A stretch of 64,000 bases of DNA from Priapulus caudatus (GCF_000485595.1 NW_014577258.1:248410-312409); one strand, 5' to 3'; shown: positions 38,781 through 53,269, counted from the first letter of the stretch. Made by a program: numbers and translations. The notes: generated by a model from the letters alone, not told the origin.

Positions 38781-38960
38781 CAGCGAGTCCTTGACAGATG
38801 TAAACGGGTGTATATACGCGGCAAGCCATTATGTGTGATCGCATATTGCGGCGATTTCGCGCCTGCGAATCCATAGCGCCTTTTCGACGCCTATCGAATA
38901 TAAATTGTTAAAATAAGTATGAGAAAATATGAGATATAGCAAAATAAGCAGCTATTTGCG

Positions 38961-38966
38961 AATAAA
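38961..38966 (+). promoter_or_regulatory. Probable KLHL10 polyadenylation signal
   Basis: First canonical AATAAA after the stop codon, 180 nt downstream, followed within 25 nt by a G/T-rich stretch. Confidence 0.55.
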
Positions 38967-40882
38967 ATCGAGAGAGTTGTGCTTGGCGCGTCGTGTTGAA
39001 AAATTCAAGATGGAAATATACTCACCTTGGTAGACCACGAAGCATAATGTGTTTATGGCAAATTTGTGTAATTTATATAGTGCATCGTTTACGTTTCGAC
39101 TTAATTAACACGCAGTTATAAAACAACTTTTCGAAAATGTGAAGAGAAATTGCATGTCTATATAATAAAACGAAAACAGCAAATTAATGGAAATAACAAA
39201 CATACTATACTAGTCGATTAGTGAAACGTGAAACATGGGTGCGAACGAAAGTAAAGCAGTGGATAGACGAACTCAGTTGTAAAACGAACAGGAAAGAATT
39301 GTACTTGCGATGCAGACATCACCACATAGGACAGACAGAGCTGAGTAAGCTGTTAACGAAAACATCACGTTAGGTTTTGTTCGGCGCGTTTAAAATATAT
39401 TTACAGCCGACTTTACAGACGTCTCGACTGGCGGGGCGCTCGAGAGCGTGACTAGCAGATGTGCGGCGGCCGCATGTATGAGCGGCTGAGGTGACGATTT
39501 AGCGTGAAATCAAGGGCAACCTCGCCGCCCGTGTAAAGCTTTAGGTAAACCGATAGTGCTAGGCAACCAGACGGCTAGACGTAGAAAAAACCCACGTTTC
39601 GGTTTGCGCGCGGTTGAAGATCTGTCGTGAGCTGGTCAGCGCACTGCCAGCTGAGGGAGAGCATTACGCGGAAAGCCGTTAAAGTTGGACAAGAGAGCCG
39701 ACCGTCGCGATATTATAGCGTTAACGAGACTTTTCCCAGAAGCCACGCTTTTACAGTTGAGAGAATCTGGACGCGAGAATGCGGGTCGAACGTTGCGGGG
39801 GTGTAGCAACAGGATGGGAATGGAGGCATAGGGTATGAAGTTGTGGTGCTGGCGGCTGCGAGCTTCGCGTTGCATGATGGGGTGCGAGTCTTGCCCAGGA
39901 TTCGAATACGGATATTGTGAGTGGGAGATGCGGATATTGTGAGTGGGAGATGCGGATATTGTAGGAACAGCGGATGTGGAAGTTCTGGAGGTGGGCGATG
40001 TGGGCATTGGGGGGTGGGGGAGAATATTGCGGGGATAGAAAATATAGATATTGTAGGGAGCGGGTTGAATACGGAAATTGAAGGGGTAGGATATGTGAAG
40101 ATTATGGAGGTGGATTGTGATATGAGGACACTCTGGGGGTTGGAGTACAGATATATAGTCCAGTAAAAGATATGGTTCACGTAAAGTGAGGATGCTAACA
40201 TTTTGGAAATGTCAACATTGTGTAGTGGCGTGTGACTACTATGGGGGTAGAGAATACAGGACGGCGGGACTAGAGAAATATAACCCAGCATTGTGTGATT
40301 TAATTAACGACAGGATGTGGTGAAATGCGTCGAGTAATAGATGAAACCATGCTGGTAGTGAGCGCTCTCGCGTATGATTTCTTATAAAGTCCCCCCACCT
40401 ACTTTTTCTTTCTGACTCACAGCCTCACTCGTTATCTTACGTCACCTCGAATGCCGTTTATTTCCTACCGTCTCTAGATATTCCAGGTCTTTCTCTGTCT
40501 CTCGCGCCAGTTTTGTGTGTGCAATTTTGCGGTAACTTTATAATAACGTTGTTGAACACGCTGGATAGGCTATCTCAGAATAACATACTCCGTCCATAAC
40601 TTTTTTTTTATGCGTATTCGATTTTCTCCGTGCGGTCGATGAATAGCACGGACGGCGTTTCGCAAAAGATACCTAGTTGGCAGCGTGCCAATAGACATAT
40701 CACATAGCCGGCTTTCATCATCTTTGACGTCTAATTTCATCAGCATGCGGCGCGTCGTAACTCTCATCAAGCATCAACATGTCTGGCGGATATCCGCCGG
40801 CAACTGCCGACTCTTAGCGTATTGCTTTACTAGGAGCCACATTTGGTACACAGTAAACAGTTTTCCCGACACCGGAACTAAT
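38967..40882. other. Intergenic, no gene recognised
   Basis: GC-mixed then purine-rich DNA. A 23-bp tandem repeat (ATTGTGAGTGGGAGATGCGG units) occupies about 39910-39962. Frames on the minus strand from 39.6-40.3 kb are Ser/Pro/Ile-rich and look compositional. Confidence 0.4.
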
Positions 40883-41776
40883 AACCCCGTCACACTGAAC
40901 GGCGACCATCCGCGACCGTACGGCGACCAGAAAATGTACAAGGTCGCCGGCAAACGCGAACACAACGCGAGAAAAAGTCCCAACAAATTACAAACTTGAA
41001 AAAAAACCAGCGCTCTTACCGCGACCTGTGCGATCATACCGCGTTCTCACGGCGCGCCCGCCACGACCTCTCCGCGCTTATGGCGTTTCTATTGAGATCT
41101 ATGGGCTTGGCAACGGCGATCACCGGCGTTCCCGCGGCGCTCTCACTACGCTCATGGGGTTCTTACCACGCGTCTTCTACGTGTATCGCGACTGCACGGC
41201 GACCTCACGGCGTTTCTACCACGTTCTCACGGCGACTATATAAGCTGGTCAGATTTTCGGAAATTTTAACTGTATAGTTGTGCGTTTGCTGAGTAGAAAC
41301 ACGATGCCGAAGAAACAAGCTACCATAGGCCGAGGCCGTGGCCGTGGCCGAGACAGATCGGCATGAAACAGATCGGCAGATCGGATGAGACAGATCCATG
41401 AATTCGCCGTTGAAAATGTTACCATTTTCGCAGCGTCTTTGCCACGCGTGTACTGCGCGTGTACTACGTTTATGGAGATGTTACGACGCTTGTCTCACGA
41501 CCTTCGCGACCCCACCGTTGTTCTCACCGCGTTCCAGGTCAGATCGCCGAACCTTGGCGTTTGTTTTGAACATGCTCAAAACAAACGCCGTGACTCGGCG
41601 ATCATTGGCGACCATGGCGACTACACCACGATGTCTGGCGTCCTTGTCCACGCCACGATGTCAAGCGCGACGTCCACCACGCTTATACCACGCTTATGGC
41701 GACCTTGGCGCGCTCTGGGCCCATTTTCCATCGCCGTAGCAGCGCATTAAGGACGCCACCCCGGTGTGACGGGGTA
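40883..41776. mobile_element. 0.9-kb DNA element with short terminal inverted repeats
   Basis: The ends CCCCGTCACAC (40885-40895) and GTGTGACGGGG (41764-41774) are perfect 11-bp inverted repeats. The interior is GC-richer than its flanks and full of CGGCGACC, CCACGACC and GGCGTT motifs. It contains a strong palindrome, with arms 41556-41569 (GGCGTTTGTTTTGA) and 41576-41589, bracketed by GATCGCCGA/TCGGCGATC. No transposase is encoded, so it is probably non-autonomous. No convincing target duplication was identified. Confidence 0.7.
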
Positions 41777-42784
41777 TAAGTGATGAGCACACACGCTGTA
41801 ACAATGACAGTCGGCGTACGTAAACCGCACACCTCGTTTTTGACCATAGCTTTCTAAGTAATCGCACATCAACTAATCATGTAATGTTTGAGTAATAATG
41901 TCAAAGAACATTTAAATAACTTCTTTGTCTTTTAAGATAAATATGATTAGCTTAAAACCCCATCACCTTTTTAAGTCGTGTGATCAAATTATAATTGTAT
42001 TTGTTCATATGTATGATTACAGACCGCCAAGAGGTACGCTAGATAAACGCTACAACAGAAAACAGCAGTAACATGCGTTCAATCAATCTTCGCTCCCACG
42101 ATCGTAGTAACAAGATTATGAAGATTTACAGTACATGTGTAAAAATCGACTATGAATCAAATTCAGGAGGTATCATCGCATTTAAATACAGATGATTGCA
42201 GCTCAAAACCCTTTAACATCGTGCCGTGGCATCTCTTCGATGAATCGAAAATCTAAAGATGAAATATATTAACAGGTCGGTTTTATGGGGTTTGAACAAA
42301 TATTTTCTACGAACTCGGTTTAATGGCGGTTCAATAGAGCCCCCAGGTTCTGCGAAACACATTAGCACGCTAAGTCCACAGGATCAAATTTAAATTTGGA
42401 TAACAATATAAAATTGACGAAAAAACCTTGCGACGTCATTAGACAAACCATGTGATCTCGCGTAGGTCGTACGAGACCAAAAGACTTGGCCGATACATTG
42501 CTCTCCGAATTCTTTATTACTGGCAATAACATTGTATCCGCACACAGCTGTTGGCAGCATTTATTACCCCATTTATTACGAACGGTGTTACGATCGCCAC
42601 GATGACATCATGGACGAGACGAGACAAAAAAGTGGCACAAGGCGTTCCTGATGTGTTGTATTTTTTAATGGCGTTTAGCCGTAACGTTCTCACAGACGCG
42701 TAGACTACACCACCGGCGGGTGGCATGGATCCATGGAGAAGCTACACACACTCGTACATGATGTGATTAAATAAACTGCGTCAG
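41777..42784. other. Intergenic or intronic, no gene recognised
   Basis: AT-rich sequence. A minus-strand 69-codon frame at 42517-42726 has no supporting splice sites or recognised homology. Confidence 0.4.
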
Positions 42785-43023
42785 AAAAGCTCGCCGTGTA
42801 CGAGGAAGATGCTGCTAAACATACGCAAATAGTAGCGCCCCGCGAAACACGTGAATCTCAGAGCGTTAATCTGTGGTCTCAGCGGCTGCTTTTTGGCAGA
42901 TCGCCCAGTCTAAACAACATATTTGTTTCCGGGCATCCCACATGGGCGAGGGAGCCTGCGCCTCCGCCTTACGCACCACCATCGCCACCACCACCCGTTA
43001 CATCTCGTAGCTCGAATATATAG
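42785..43023 (+). CDS. Candidate terminal exon with PPPY motif, unknown gene
   Basis: A splice-acceptor-like TGCGTCAG at 42777-42784 opens a 79-codon frame running to a TAG at 43021-43023. The peptide has LAVYEEDAAKHTQ near its start and then a proline-rich tail PPPYAPPSPPPPVTS, a typical WW-domain ligand. No upstream partner exon was recognised, so the function is unknown. It could also be a chance frame. Confidence 0.3.
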
Positions 43024-43450
43024 TGTGCATTAGCAACATACTGACAAGAGGTTTGTACAAGTGGCAGATGCTAACACTCACAGGTTTAAAGAGGATTTCG
43101 GATCGTTAGAGAAATCCCTTCGCGGAAATCCATTTGAAGATCAAAGGAACGGCAGGCAGACGTAGCAATCGGCTGATCAGGGAAGGCGGCTGCGGGCTCA
43201 CGTCAGACGACTGCAGACGTCACGTGGATAACGTAGACCAGGCATATAAGGCGACCACGGCTGCGCGCGGGCATACTCGTAAACACATTCACGCTAAATC
43301 ACCGTCTACAAGAAAAGGCTCGTTACACACGCAGGCAGACATACATACACAACGGGCACACACGCACATACTCACCCACACGCATATATACATATATAGA
43401 AAGAGAACACAGGAGAGAAGACAGTAACTAAAGGAGCTAAAGAGGGAGAG

Positions 43451-43504
<54 letters not shown>

Positions 43505-43592
43505 GCACACAACTGTCGCGGGGCTTGAGGATTCACGATCACCGACGACTTTTGTCAGAATAACTACCGTTCGAGGATTCTCGCAATTCACG
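43024..43592 (+). promoter_or_regulatory. Promoter and 5' UTR region of the TGF-beta-prodomain gene
   Basis: A TATA-like GCATATAAGGC at about 43239 lies 350 bp before the start codon. The leader contains CA-type repeats (43327-43405) and a (GA)n run at 43458-43502, 90 bp from the ATG. Promoter placement is inferred from sequence only. Confidence 0.35.
43458..43502. repeat. (GA)n microsatellite in probable 5' UTR
   Basis: About 45 bp of GA ending 90 bp before the start codon at 43593. Confidence 0.9.
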
Positions 43593-46500
43593 ATGGTGCA
43601 AAACATTTATCTCATCTGGCCGCTCCCGACTGTGGCGATGACAGTATTGTTGTTGACAGCGGTCGTTGACACTCGAACACTGCCTGACAACACAGCAGGC
43701 GAGGATGAGGACTTGTCGATGGCGTATAACGACACTAATGACAACAATACAATGGGATCGGACGTGAACGTGACAACCACTTTGGACTACGAAACTCAAC
43801 GGCTTCTGCAGATGAGAGAAAGGTAACGGCTAGACACCTTCACCTTCCCCTAGAGGCGCGCACACGCGAGCCGATTCTGACCTGATTTCTCCAGCTCATC
43901 CTGTTTACAGTTACAGTTACAGTTACAGTTACATACTGTTTACAGTTGAGATATTGCTCAGCCGCGTGTCAGTCTCAGAGACGCAACTGCGAAGTCTCTA
44001 TGACACGCGACTGTGTAAACCTTTCACTGTAAACCCGCTGCATGGCTGACTATGTCACCGGGAAATTACGTCGTAGTCACTCGCGAAGGGTATGACGACT
44101 ACCATATATAGCTAACGCATAATACGTGTCGCGTACTTGTCCGGCACATCGCTAAGACAAAACCGACCAGATCTGTATGACAGTCGCACAGTATGCATGG
44201 GGGTTAATGTATTTAATGTAATTTATGAACTGCTTGTCGTATTTGTTGGCAATGGTAGCTGAAGACCGTGATCTAATGAAAATGACGATTACATATTAGT
44301 AGTTAGATAGTTATTGTCATAATATAGATACCTGTGACACATTGTGTTGTAGATAGCTGTGACGTGTGATTAGGTGTAACATAATAGACAGATCATGTCT
44401 GCGTAATGTTACTCCTATACAATCGTAGATAACTGTTTCATTATTTTAAAGATGTGGCATATTGTAGATAGTTTTGTGATATCATTGACAACTGTTACTA
44501 GAAATGCCGAGCACATGTTCTTGCGCACTTCTGCTGTTATGCATTCTAGAGAGGTGTAAGCGAGTGCAGAGCAGTGGCATATTGTAGCTAGCGGCATTGT
44601 GAGAGTTTCGTGATAGCTTGACATAATATTATTGTAGATCACTGTAACATAAATAGCCTGGCGTTAAAATATTGTTTGTAACCGTTGTATATTGTAGATA
44701 GTTGTCTGTTACTGTAGCTATCTGTGAGATGTTCTTGCTCGCAGCACTGTGAATTTGTACATAGTAGATTGTGTAATGTTCTAGACTGTTTATTTGAATT
44801 GTAGATGTTGTAGACTGTGCGATATTCTATATAGATAGCTGTGACACATTGTTCTAGGGCACTGTTCACTAACATCGTTGTCTCCCTTTTTTCTTCTTTG
44901 CTCCGTTTACCCCGATGGAAACTAATGGTGCACCGTGTGACAAAATCGTGAATCCCCCGACCCGCCGGTCGGCACGCGCGTCGACGCGTCGCACGCTGCG
45001 TCGCGCGCTGCGTCGCCCACTGCGTCGCCCACTGCGTCACGACCGAGCCCGACGCGCGCGGTCGCTAACAGTCAGTATCGCTTGAATGAAAGGAAGAAGC
45101 AGGAACACCTGCTGTGGATTCAGGCGGTGATTCTGCAGCGGCTCGGCATGAGTCGTAAGCCGAACATCTCGTCGAGCGCATTCACGGACGAGGAGCGCAC
45201 GAGTCTGATGGACGCCTTCGAGACGATCTATCGCACCGGCAACGAGGGCAACGAGAACGTCGGCGAATTCTACGCGAAGCGCTTCAAGACCAACCCGCCA
45301 TCGTGTGAGTGCACTGTGTGCGCGGGCGTGCGCACGTATGAGCGCGCGCGCACGCACGCATAGACATAGATACGCGCGAGTGCGCGCACACACGCACGCG
45401 CGTTGAGACATTCTTACTCGTACGCGTGTATGTATGCATGTACACGTCCACTGACACGCACACAAACACACGCGCGCGCACGTACGCACGCACGCACGCA
45501 CGCACGCATGCACGCACGCACTCATGCACGCACGCACAGACTACAAATTATGTATATATATATATGCACGTAGTAACTAACATTCTCATGCGCACAAGGG
45601 TATGCAATTATATGAATCAACGTGCACAAGCAAACGAGTCTTGTCAACTTCCACGAATGGGAATATTGTCAGTCCGTAATTGAACCATGCATACATGCTT
45701 ACTTACTACAAATCACAGTTAATACTACAACTATACCGAGTTCCTCGAGGAACACTATAAACCGCTCAGTTTAATTAACCGCCGCTTATGGCTAAGGAGA
45801 CGCCAAAAAATTCGCTAGTAAAACGAGATTCCGAACGCATAAACATGTTTTCGTGCGTATGAAAACCGCTCCCCCGATAATTGCAATAGGCAGCCAATCA
45901 CCGTTGAGGGAGTGGCACACGCATGCACTTAAATTTGGCACACGTCTTTTTAATGAACTTTTTGCCATCAAAGCGCGTTCAAGTTCAGGAAAACATTCGC
46001 TGACTTTCAAAAATCCTTCCGACTCATTAAAGTACAAGTACCAACCGAATTTAATATGTTCATACACGACAAAAAAGGCTTCCTTGCGGCGAGACGACTG
46101 CTGCCAATGGCTGCAGGCTGTTTGATCTTTCCTGTTTTTTAACGATTCACGCCGTCTGAGAGATTTATTGAAGGTGACTGCTGATAAGTTTGGAAGCCCC
46201 CCCCCCGCGCCAGCGATCTGATGAATTCTAGACAGTTGTTACAGACGCTCCGCCTGGGGGAGCCTGATGCAGTGTGGTGCAGCCAGTTTTTATAGGTCAT
46301 CGGTTTTTGAACGTCAAGCGATATAGTCTAGAGCAGTCAACAGATTTCTAATCTGCTCCTCTTCGTAAATAGAAAGATCAGCTGCCCGAAATCAGCTTAT
46401 TAACCGATAGCATCATTACTTACTCGTCTGGTCGTTGCACAATGAGAAACGGATACGTCTAATTGAAGAGCATACTGGCTGCACGTTAAATATAATTCGG

Positions 46501-49500
46501 CGATATGTCATAATGATAAAAGTCATAGATAATGATAAAGGTCATAGATGTGACGCGTATGATCCCACTGGTCACGCTGGTACTGCCTGAAGGTTTTTGA
46601 TAATTAATATAATAAATATCGCGATTATTATATTGACAATAGTTCCTTTTGTGAATACCAGACACAAGTCAATTAAAATCTAAAGATATCTTCACTAAAT
46701 GACCATCGCGCGTATTTGTATGTATACACACACAATATACTATAATTATATATAATAGTATAATATATATATATATATATACTCATGTGCTATTTTGATG
46801 ACATTCATTGCTATTATCAAGAGTCATTTAAGACATTATAATAGAAGACATTTATTTTATTTAATTACCCCCTGATATTATCAGGTAGTGTTTATCTCGG
46901 CACAGTGACTGCGGCTGCTAGAGGAACGTCCGGTGTTTCACCGGCGCACCATATACAATACGAGTGCTCCATGGCTCTGATAAGGTTCGCACCAACGTAC
47001 AGGTCTCGCACCGCCGGGAGTCAACTGCGCAAGTGGCGCGACACCGACCCTTACGTCATGCGCTTGTACTTTCGATCTCAGCAACCCTCGAGATACGCCA
47101 CGACCCGAGGAAATCGATTCGAAGGTATCTTCCGCCACCCTGCGGTTGTACCTGCTGCCGCAAGACGAGTCATCCCGTAGGGAAACAGGTATGGGTCGCA
47201 TGGGATGAAATCCACTCAACGCGATTGTTTGTATCAAGGTAACGCAAATAGTCGATGAGCTTATGCCGCGCGCCTGGCCCTGCGTATACACAGCCGTAGA
47301 GAAGTTATGAAGAAGAAGAAGAATGTTATTACGTAACGTATTATTATACTGGCCTCGGCGGTTTTATGGTGGAAACTAAATGAATCTGCGAAAAATAGTT
47401 ACGCTCAAGTCATACGCGATACAAACTAGTTGTTTGCGCTGAGCAATTTCATTTCCGTACAGTTTATTGAAGAAGGCATGTCAACATATTCTTGTCGGGT
47501 GTGTGTAATTTCCCTTAGATACAGTTTTAATATCAACATACAGCCAAATGAATTCGAACGACGAAACGTTCAAAATAAGACTCACAAACCTACTGAGAGA
47601 AAAATTAAGCGAGTGAATCGTAATAGCATCAAGAGCTTTTCTTGTCTTGTCTTGTCTTGTCGGATACTGTACGAATCGCCTGGTGTGGCTATAGACGTAC
47701 AGGTCAGAGCTAATAACACCTATAATACCTAGGTGTTATTAGCTCTTGATAGCATGTGGATGGTGATAGCGGCATCAGCATAGAAAGATCGCGCTCACTG
47801 TCATCGACACCAACGCTCAACACGCCTTTCTACTGCGCGTTACCAGGTCGACGCGATCGACAAGCGGCCGCGAAGGGAGTCGCAAGGGCGCGCAAGACAC
47901 CAAGAACGGAACGCGAAGCCGCGCCGAAGTAGAGACCCGACGTCAGACGCGCGGCCGACAGGCGGACGAAGTCCGGGCAGAAAGATCCCGATCAGTAAGC
48001 ATCATCGCAGTACATGATGCCGCTCACAATACCCACGCGTAAGTCTTCCACTGAGACACGCCAATAAGCGACAGACAACGATAACCCGCGGAATTACGTG
48101 CATGCCAGTGTAAAAAAACAATGCGATATTTTAACCGTAGGAGAGCGTCGTATATAGAGTTGTTACTATGTTATTCCCAGTTCCCACTTAACTTGCCCAA
48201 ACTGTAGTTATAGATATAGCTGACAATACTAACACACACTAAGTTGCATACCCTGCACGAATCAAACCCGCTGCGACTGAAGTCATGTCTATACTCGGCT
48301 GATGTAACCGCTTCGGTATTTACGAGCCGAATTGAATTCAAAGTTTGACGCCGCGACTTAATCGGATTCCTGGCTCATCTGTAATAACGTCGAGTAGGCA
48401 GAATCGTCGCCCGTGTATTAACGAGAAGTTCGGCGATCGCTCAGTTAAGCGGGCTCGCAAGATGGTGCCGGTCGGCGAGACGGCTGGGTGAAAGCTTAAC
48501 ATCAAAGGCACGGTGCGGCGCCTGGTGCGGGCGCCCGGAACACAACCAGGGGACCGAGATTCAATCGAGAGAACAGCCGCGCAACCCGTGCGGCGGCTCG
48601 CTCATCGCGCCCTCACTGGGCAGCATTCACACAGGTCGCAGGCTTCACATGTCTCAGGCGTAACGTGTTCACAGCGTCCTTCTCGCGATTTTTTTATTCT
48701 CGCGAACGCTCGCGCGGTTGGCCATCGCCCGCTCTGGTCAGTTCGTCGCATTAGTGGACCGAAAACTAGTCGTCAACACGCGCGGCATTCATACAGCACA
48801 TGCGCACGCACGCCACACAGCACGCCACACAACACACACACGACACGACGACAGACAGGTCACACACACCACCGCGGCCCCCCAGCGACGCGCTCGTAAA
48901 CGCGCGAGCAGTGTTTTAGATGTTATTCAGAGCAGTGTTTAGATGTATTCAGAGGCATGTTTAGATGTATTCAGAGCATTTTAGATTTATTCAGGAGCAG
49001 TTTTAGAGGTTATTCAGAGCAGTTAGATGTATTCAGGCATGTTTTAGAATGTTATTCACGCGATTTCAACCCTGGTAGGCTTCAGCGACCACGAGACTGA
49101 GTGCTTAAGCATACAGAAGCTCTGATGTAGAGAAATATAGCAGAAAGTAAAAATACAGGCCAGCTGAGTCAATGAGTCAAAAAGCGGCAGTGCGCACATT
49201 CGTAATTGGAGATGTTCTGGTACAATGTATGCGCGTTAAGGCGACGCTACTCATCCACATACTGTACGAGTAGGGTGCGTAGCGAGAAAGCAGCTGTATC
49301 AATTGCTATGGAATATCCGTGTACTGTCCGCGAGGAATATTGCGATGCTGACATTCATTCGCGCTTTAGTAACTGCACAGGAGTGCAGGCAATCGCGAAC
49401 GTGCGAAGCTAGCAATTCGCTCGGCACGAAACGAACACAGAGGTCACCGCAGTTGCATCCTCCATGCTGAAGGAAGCACTGCCCTGGCTGGCCATATGGC

Positions 49501-52500
49501 ACGATGACTCCCGCGGACTAACGCCGACCCACCGTCGCGAGCCCCTCGAATCGGACTGATCTGCAGCGAAGGCGCGGCGAACACCGGATGTTGTGCCACG
49601 CAACGAAGCAGACGGGGAGTGAACCGCCCGACTTACCATCGGTCGAACGATTACGAAGCCAACAGCCCAGTCGACCTTCTCCCGTCATCTCTACGCCCTT
49701 CCCCTCGTCAGTTTACCCTGAAGCACCGCTGGCCTAGTGGCCGAGACGGTTTAGGTGTTGGGAGCCAACGCTATAACCTGTGATGCAGGCTGGTGCCGTA
49801 CAACTGTTACTCGAGACTCTTATCACGCTAATCACGCACCAGCGCCGGGACAGTACTGAAAGCCCTGCAGCTGTTCCGGGCGTCGTCAAGCGTCACATGT
49901 ACATATCATGTGTCTTAAAGCAAGGCAGAAACATATCGAGTATAGGTCCTGCGAAGTAAATATTATTTGGGTTTAATCTAGTATCGTATGGCATCTTGTT
50001 TTCTATCGTCAAAGATAAATGTTATTGCTGAGCGAAGCTTAGAAAGTCGCGAATAACTGGTGAAAATGTTTAACACGGCGCGCAAGAGAACAACGCGTAG
50101 CGTTGATTTAGAGGTGAACGCAAGGCGGATGTCAACGTCATCGGCTTCCTACCGGCGGCTGGGGTCAAGACAGAACTGTTAAAATCATCTACAACTAGTG
50201 GCAGACTAGCGTTAAATACATAGAAGATTCTGCCCTGTGAAACGCTGCATCATTATCAAAACGGAAGTGAGGTAGTACACTGACTTAGCCATATCATACC
50301 AACACATTCCATAAAAACAAAAAAAAAAAAAACTCACAAAAAAAAAACAAAAAAACAAAAAAACGAACAAAAAAGAAAAAAAGATAAAAAAAAAAAAAAA
50401 AAATAACAAAAAAAAAAAAACAACAAAAAAAAAAAAAAGAATAAAAAAAAAGAAAAAAAAAAAAAAAAAAAAAAAAAAAACAGAAAAATAAAAAAAAAAA
50501 AAAAAAAAAAAAAAATAAAAACAAAATTAACTTGTACAGATCTGATGTTTTTTGTAAAAATAAATTCACGCGTAAAGCATTAAAACAAATGATTGTATTT
50601 ATATATTACTTGCTATACCGCAGTTTCGTAATAAACCTTAACAGATCACCACGAATCACAGCATAAATGACAGATAGGGCACTCACCGTATATATAACCG
50701 ATCTTGCTAATTTTCATCAGTCAGTAAGCCCAGGGTACTTCAATGAAGCGGAGCAACACGTAAAAGTACACTTGCAAATAAGATCGCTAGCATCAGCTTA
50801 CACTGAATATAACATAATTTCGGTATTACGCATAATACACTGCGATTTACCCCTATAATCATTAGACATCACATATACAGCAAAGTGACTACCGAACTGG
50901 AGGTACGACGTACACAGCAACTGCATTAAAACGCTTCAGCCCGGGATGTGTGTGCATCTGAGCAGTGTGGCAACTCGAAAGTCTATTTTAGCGGGCTGTC
51001 TGCTCATCCGAGCAATTCTGCCGCAGGAACACATTACTGACAGACCGCAAAACACAGATTATTGTACACGGAGAAAAACTAAAAACATCGATGGTAGCCA
51101 ACAGAACCGACCCGAGAAGGCATATCGCGCTTGCAACCAGATTAGTTGCCGTCACGACAACACCTTGGCTGTCAGAATGCCTACCTAAATGCCGACTTCG
51201 GCGCACCCGAATTTAACCCGGCACCGTCCCTCTATTCCTCGCAGTGCTCCGTAAGAGCGTCTTGCGCTGGCCATCGAGCTGNNNNNNNNNNNNNNNNNNN
51301 NNNNNNCCTTATTTTCTGTATATTGCTTTTAGTAGTTGTAGAAACCAGTATAAAATTATAATAAAAGTAAAAAATCAAATAATATTAATTAAATAAAATC
51401 ATTTGTGCTTTATATTGCCATATGGAAATTTTCACAATAAAAGAATTGTGATATTTAGTGTCCCAGTGAGTTAGAAACTGATCACAGGAAAAGGTTCTGC
51501 TGAAAACCAAGATCACCTTTCAATGACATCCTGCATCACTTCATTTCGTGGCTCGTTAGCTGCTCAGCTTCTACTTCAATATTCCTGGTCAGTTGCTCTA
51601 AACTAAGTGTAAGTAAGCTTTAATCATGAGCGCCAATATTGTAAAATGGCCGAGTCGAAGTCATCAAATGAAAAGTTAATATAAGGAGTACAATACACAA
51701 TCGCCTAAACACAAGAAATAGACCGCCTATTACCAGCAGGCTTATAGTAACCGTCCAGACTATGCCCCAACTCCGATAGAGGTTGCTCAACGTCACTCAG
51801 ATAGTACTGCGTGAGCTATAGACTAGGAAACAGACTATACTGTCTAGCAGGACGGCTCGAATCTAAATTTAGTAGTAACACATGATCATGGAGGCATACT
51901 GCAACATTAAAAAATTTGAAAGCGAAAGTGGCGAGTGCACATTTTATATGGAATATACCATATCCCAAGACACATAATCCATTAGATACACATTCACCTG
52001 AGGAGATATTTGTTCACGCCTTTTTCCAAAAACTAAATCAAGGCAATGTCTCAAATGTTTTCAAGCAGGTGCATTACAATAACTATGACTAGCCACTCAC
52101 AGTGACCCCATGGCCTAACGCAACCCCAACTCGCAATGAATCACGACTGATTATTAGTAATAATGCAACATTTGTTGCACTGCTCAGCTGCACAAGACAT
52201 CAGATCCCCAACGTGCCAGTGAAGTAGTGGCTATTTCTCTCTCAGCTGCTACAGGTTTGCCTTCTGGGCAAACTTCCAATGAATGCGCATGTCTCGTTGA
52301 ATAGCTGCCAACTAATGCAGACGTGAGGCCAGCAGTTGCTAACAGCTGTGGTCCATATGCTACCGACGAGTTGAAAAACGTTCTTAGGCTGGTGGTCTAT
52401 CAAGTTGAATGCACAGCAATAATGTACACTAATAGCAACTGCTAATCACCTCATGCCATGAACAACAACATATCCAGAGAGAAACAGAGATGTAATTTTG

Positions 52501-53217
52501 AGACAGACGTAAACAACTACACCGAAAAGCAGGCAAGACAGCTAGGAATCAGTCTGATGGAAAAGCATGCTAACAAGTAAAGAGCCAGATGTATAGTTAT
52601 ACAAACAGTAATATTGCGTATACAGGTGTAATATACTTACGTAGGCATACTAACTAATGTAGTAGAAATATCTCCCGCTTGAGTCAAACTGAATTTCAGA
52701 GCTAGTCGTGATATATCAGTGTCTTCTGCCTACAATATGTTAAAGAGAACTCTTTTCATTAACAAGAATTTTTTCATTATAAAACCCTACCACCGAATGT
52801 ATAATCAATAGCAATTAGCATGCACGTGCATGCGTTTATTATCGCGCACTTTAATGTCTGAGTGGTTGTATGTAAATTTGCTCACTTTACAATATGCTAC
52901 AGCTTGTGAACAAGCCAGCTTCAGCTCAGGGCTAGCAGGATGCCCGATGGAGGTCCTCTCTCCAGACAACAGCCCCATTCCCAGAGGAGCAGCACTGATG
53001 ATTCCGATACCTTTACTCTAGGATGGGGCAATCACAGACAGGCCGTCCACACAGGTTAGGCAATTTCACATAGTCCAGTTACAGGTGTCACTGCAAACAC
53101 ACACATATATATATAATTATATATTATTGAAATAATTAATATATTAATATTTATAAATATATTGAATTTTATTTGCAATAGAATATATATATATATATAA
53201 ATAAAATAAATAAATAT

Positions 53218-53269
<52 letters not shown>

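Noticed and set aside
46905-47291. Open frames of 91-117 codons overlapping exon 3 of the prodomain gene
   Set aside because: Only the frame from 47003 to 47188 has matching splice sites, correct phase and prodomain motifs; the others are shadows.
49725-49790. GGCCTAGTGGCCGAGACGG looked like a tRNA-derived SINE head
   Set aside because: The same segment in copy B reads as coding exon 6 without the tRNA-like match; the resemblance arises from indels in copy A.
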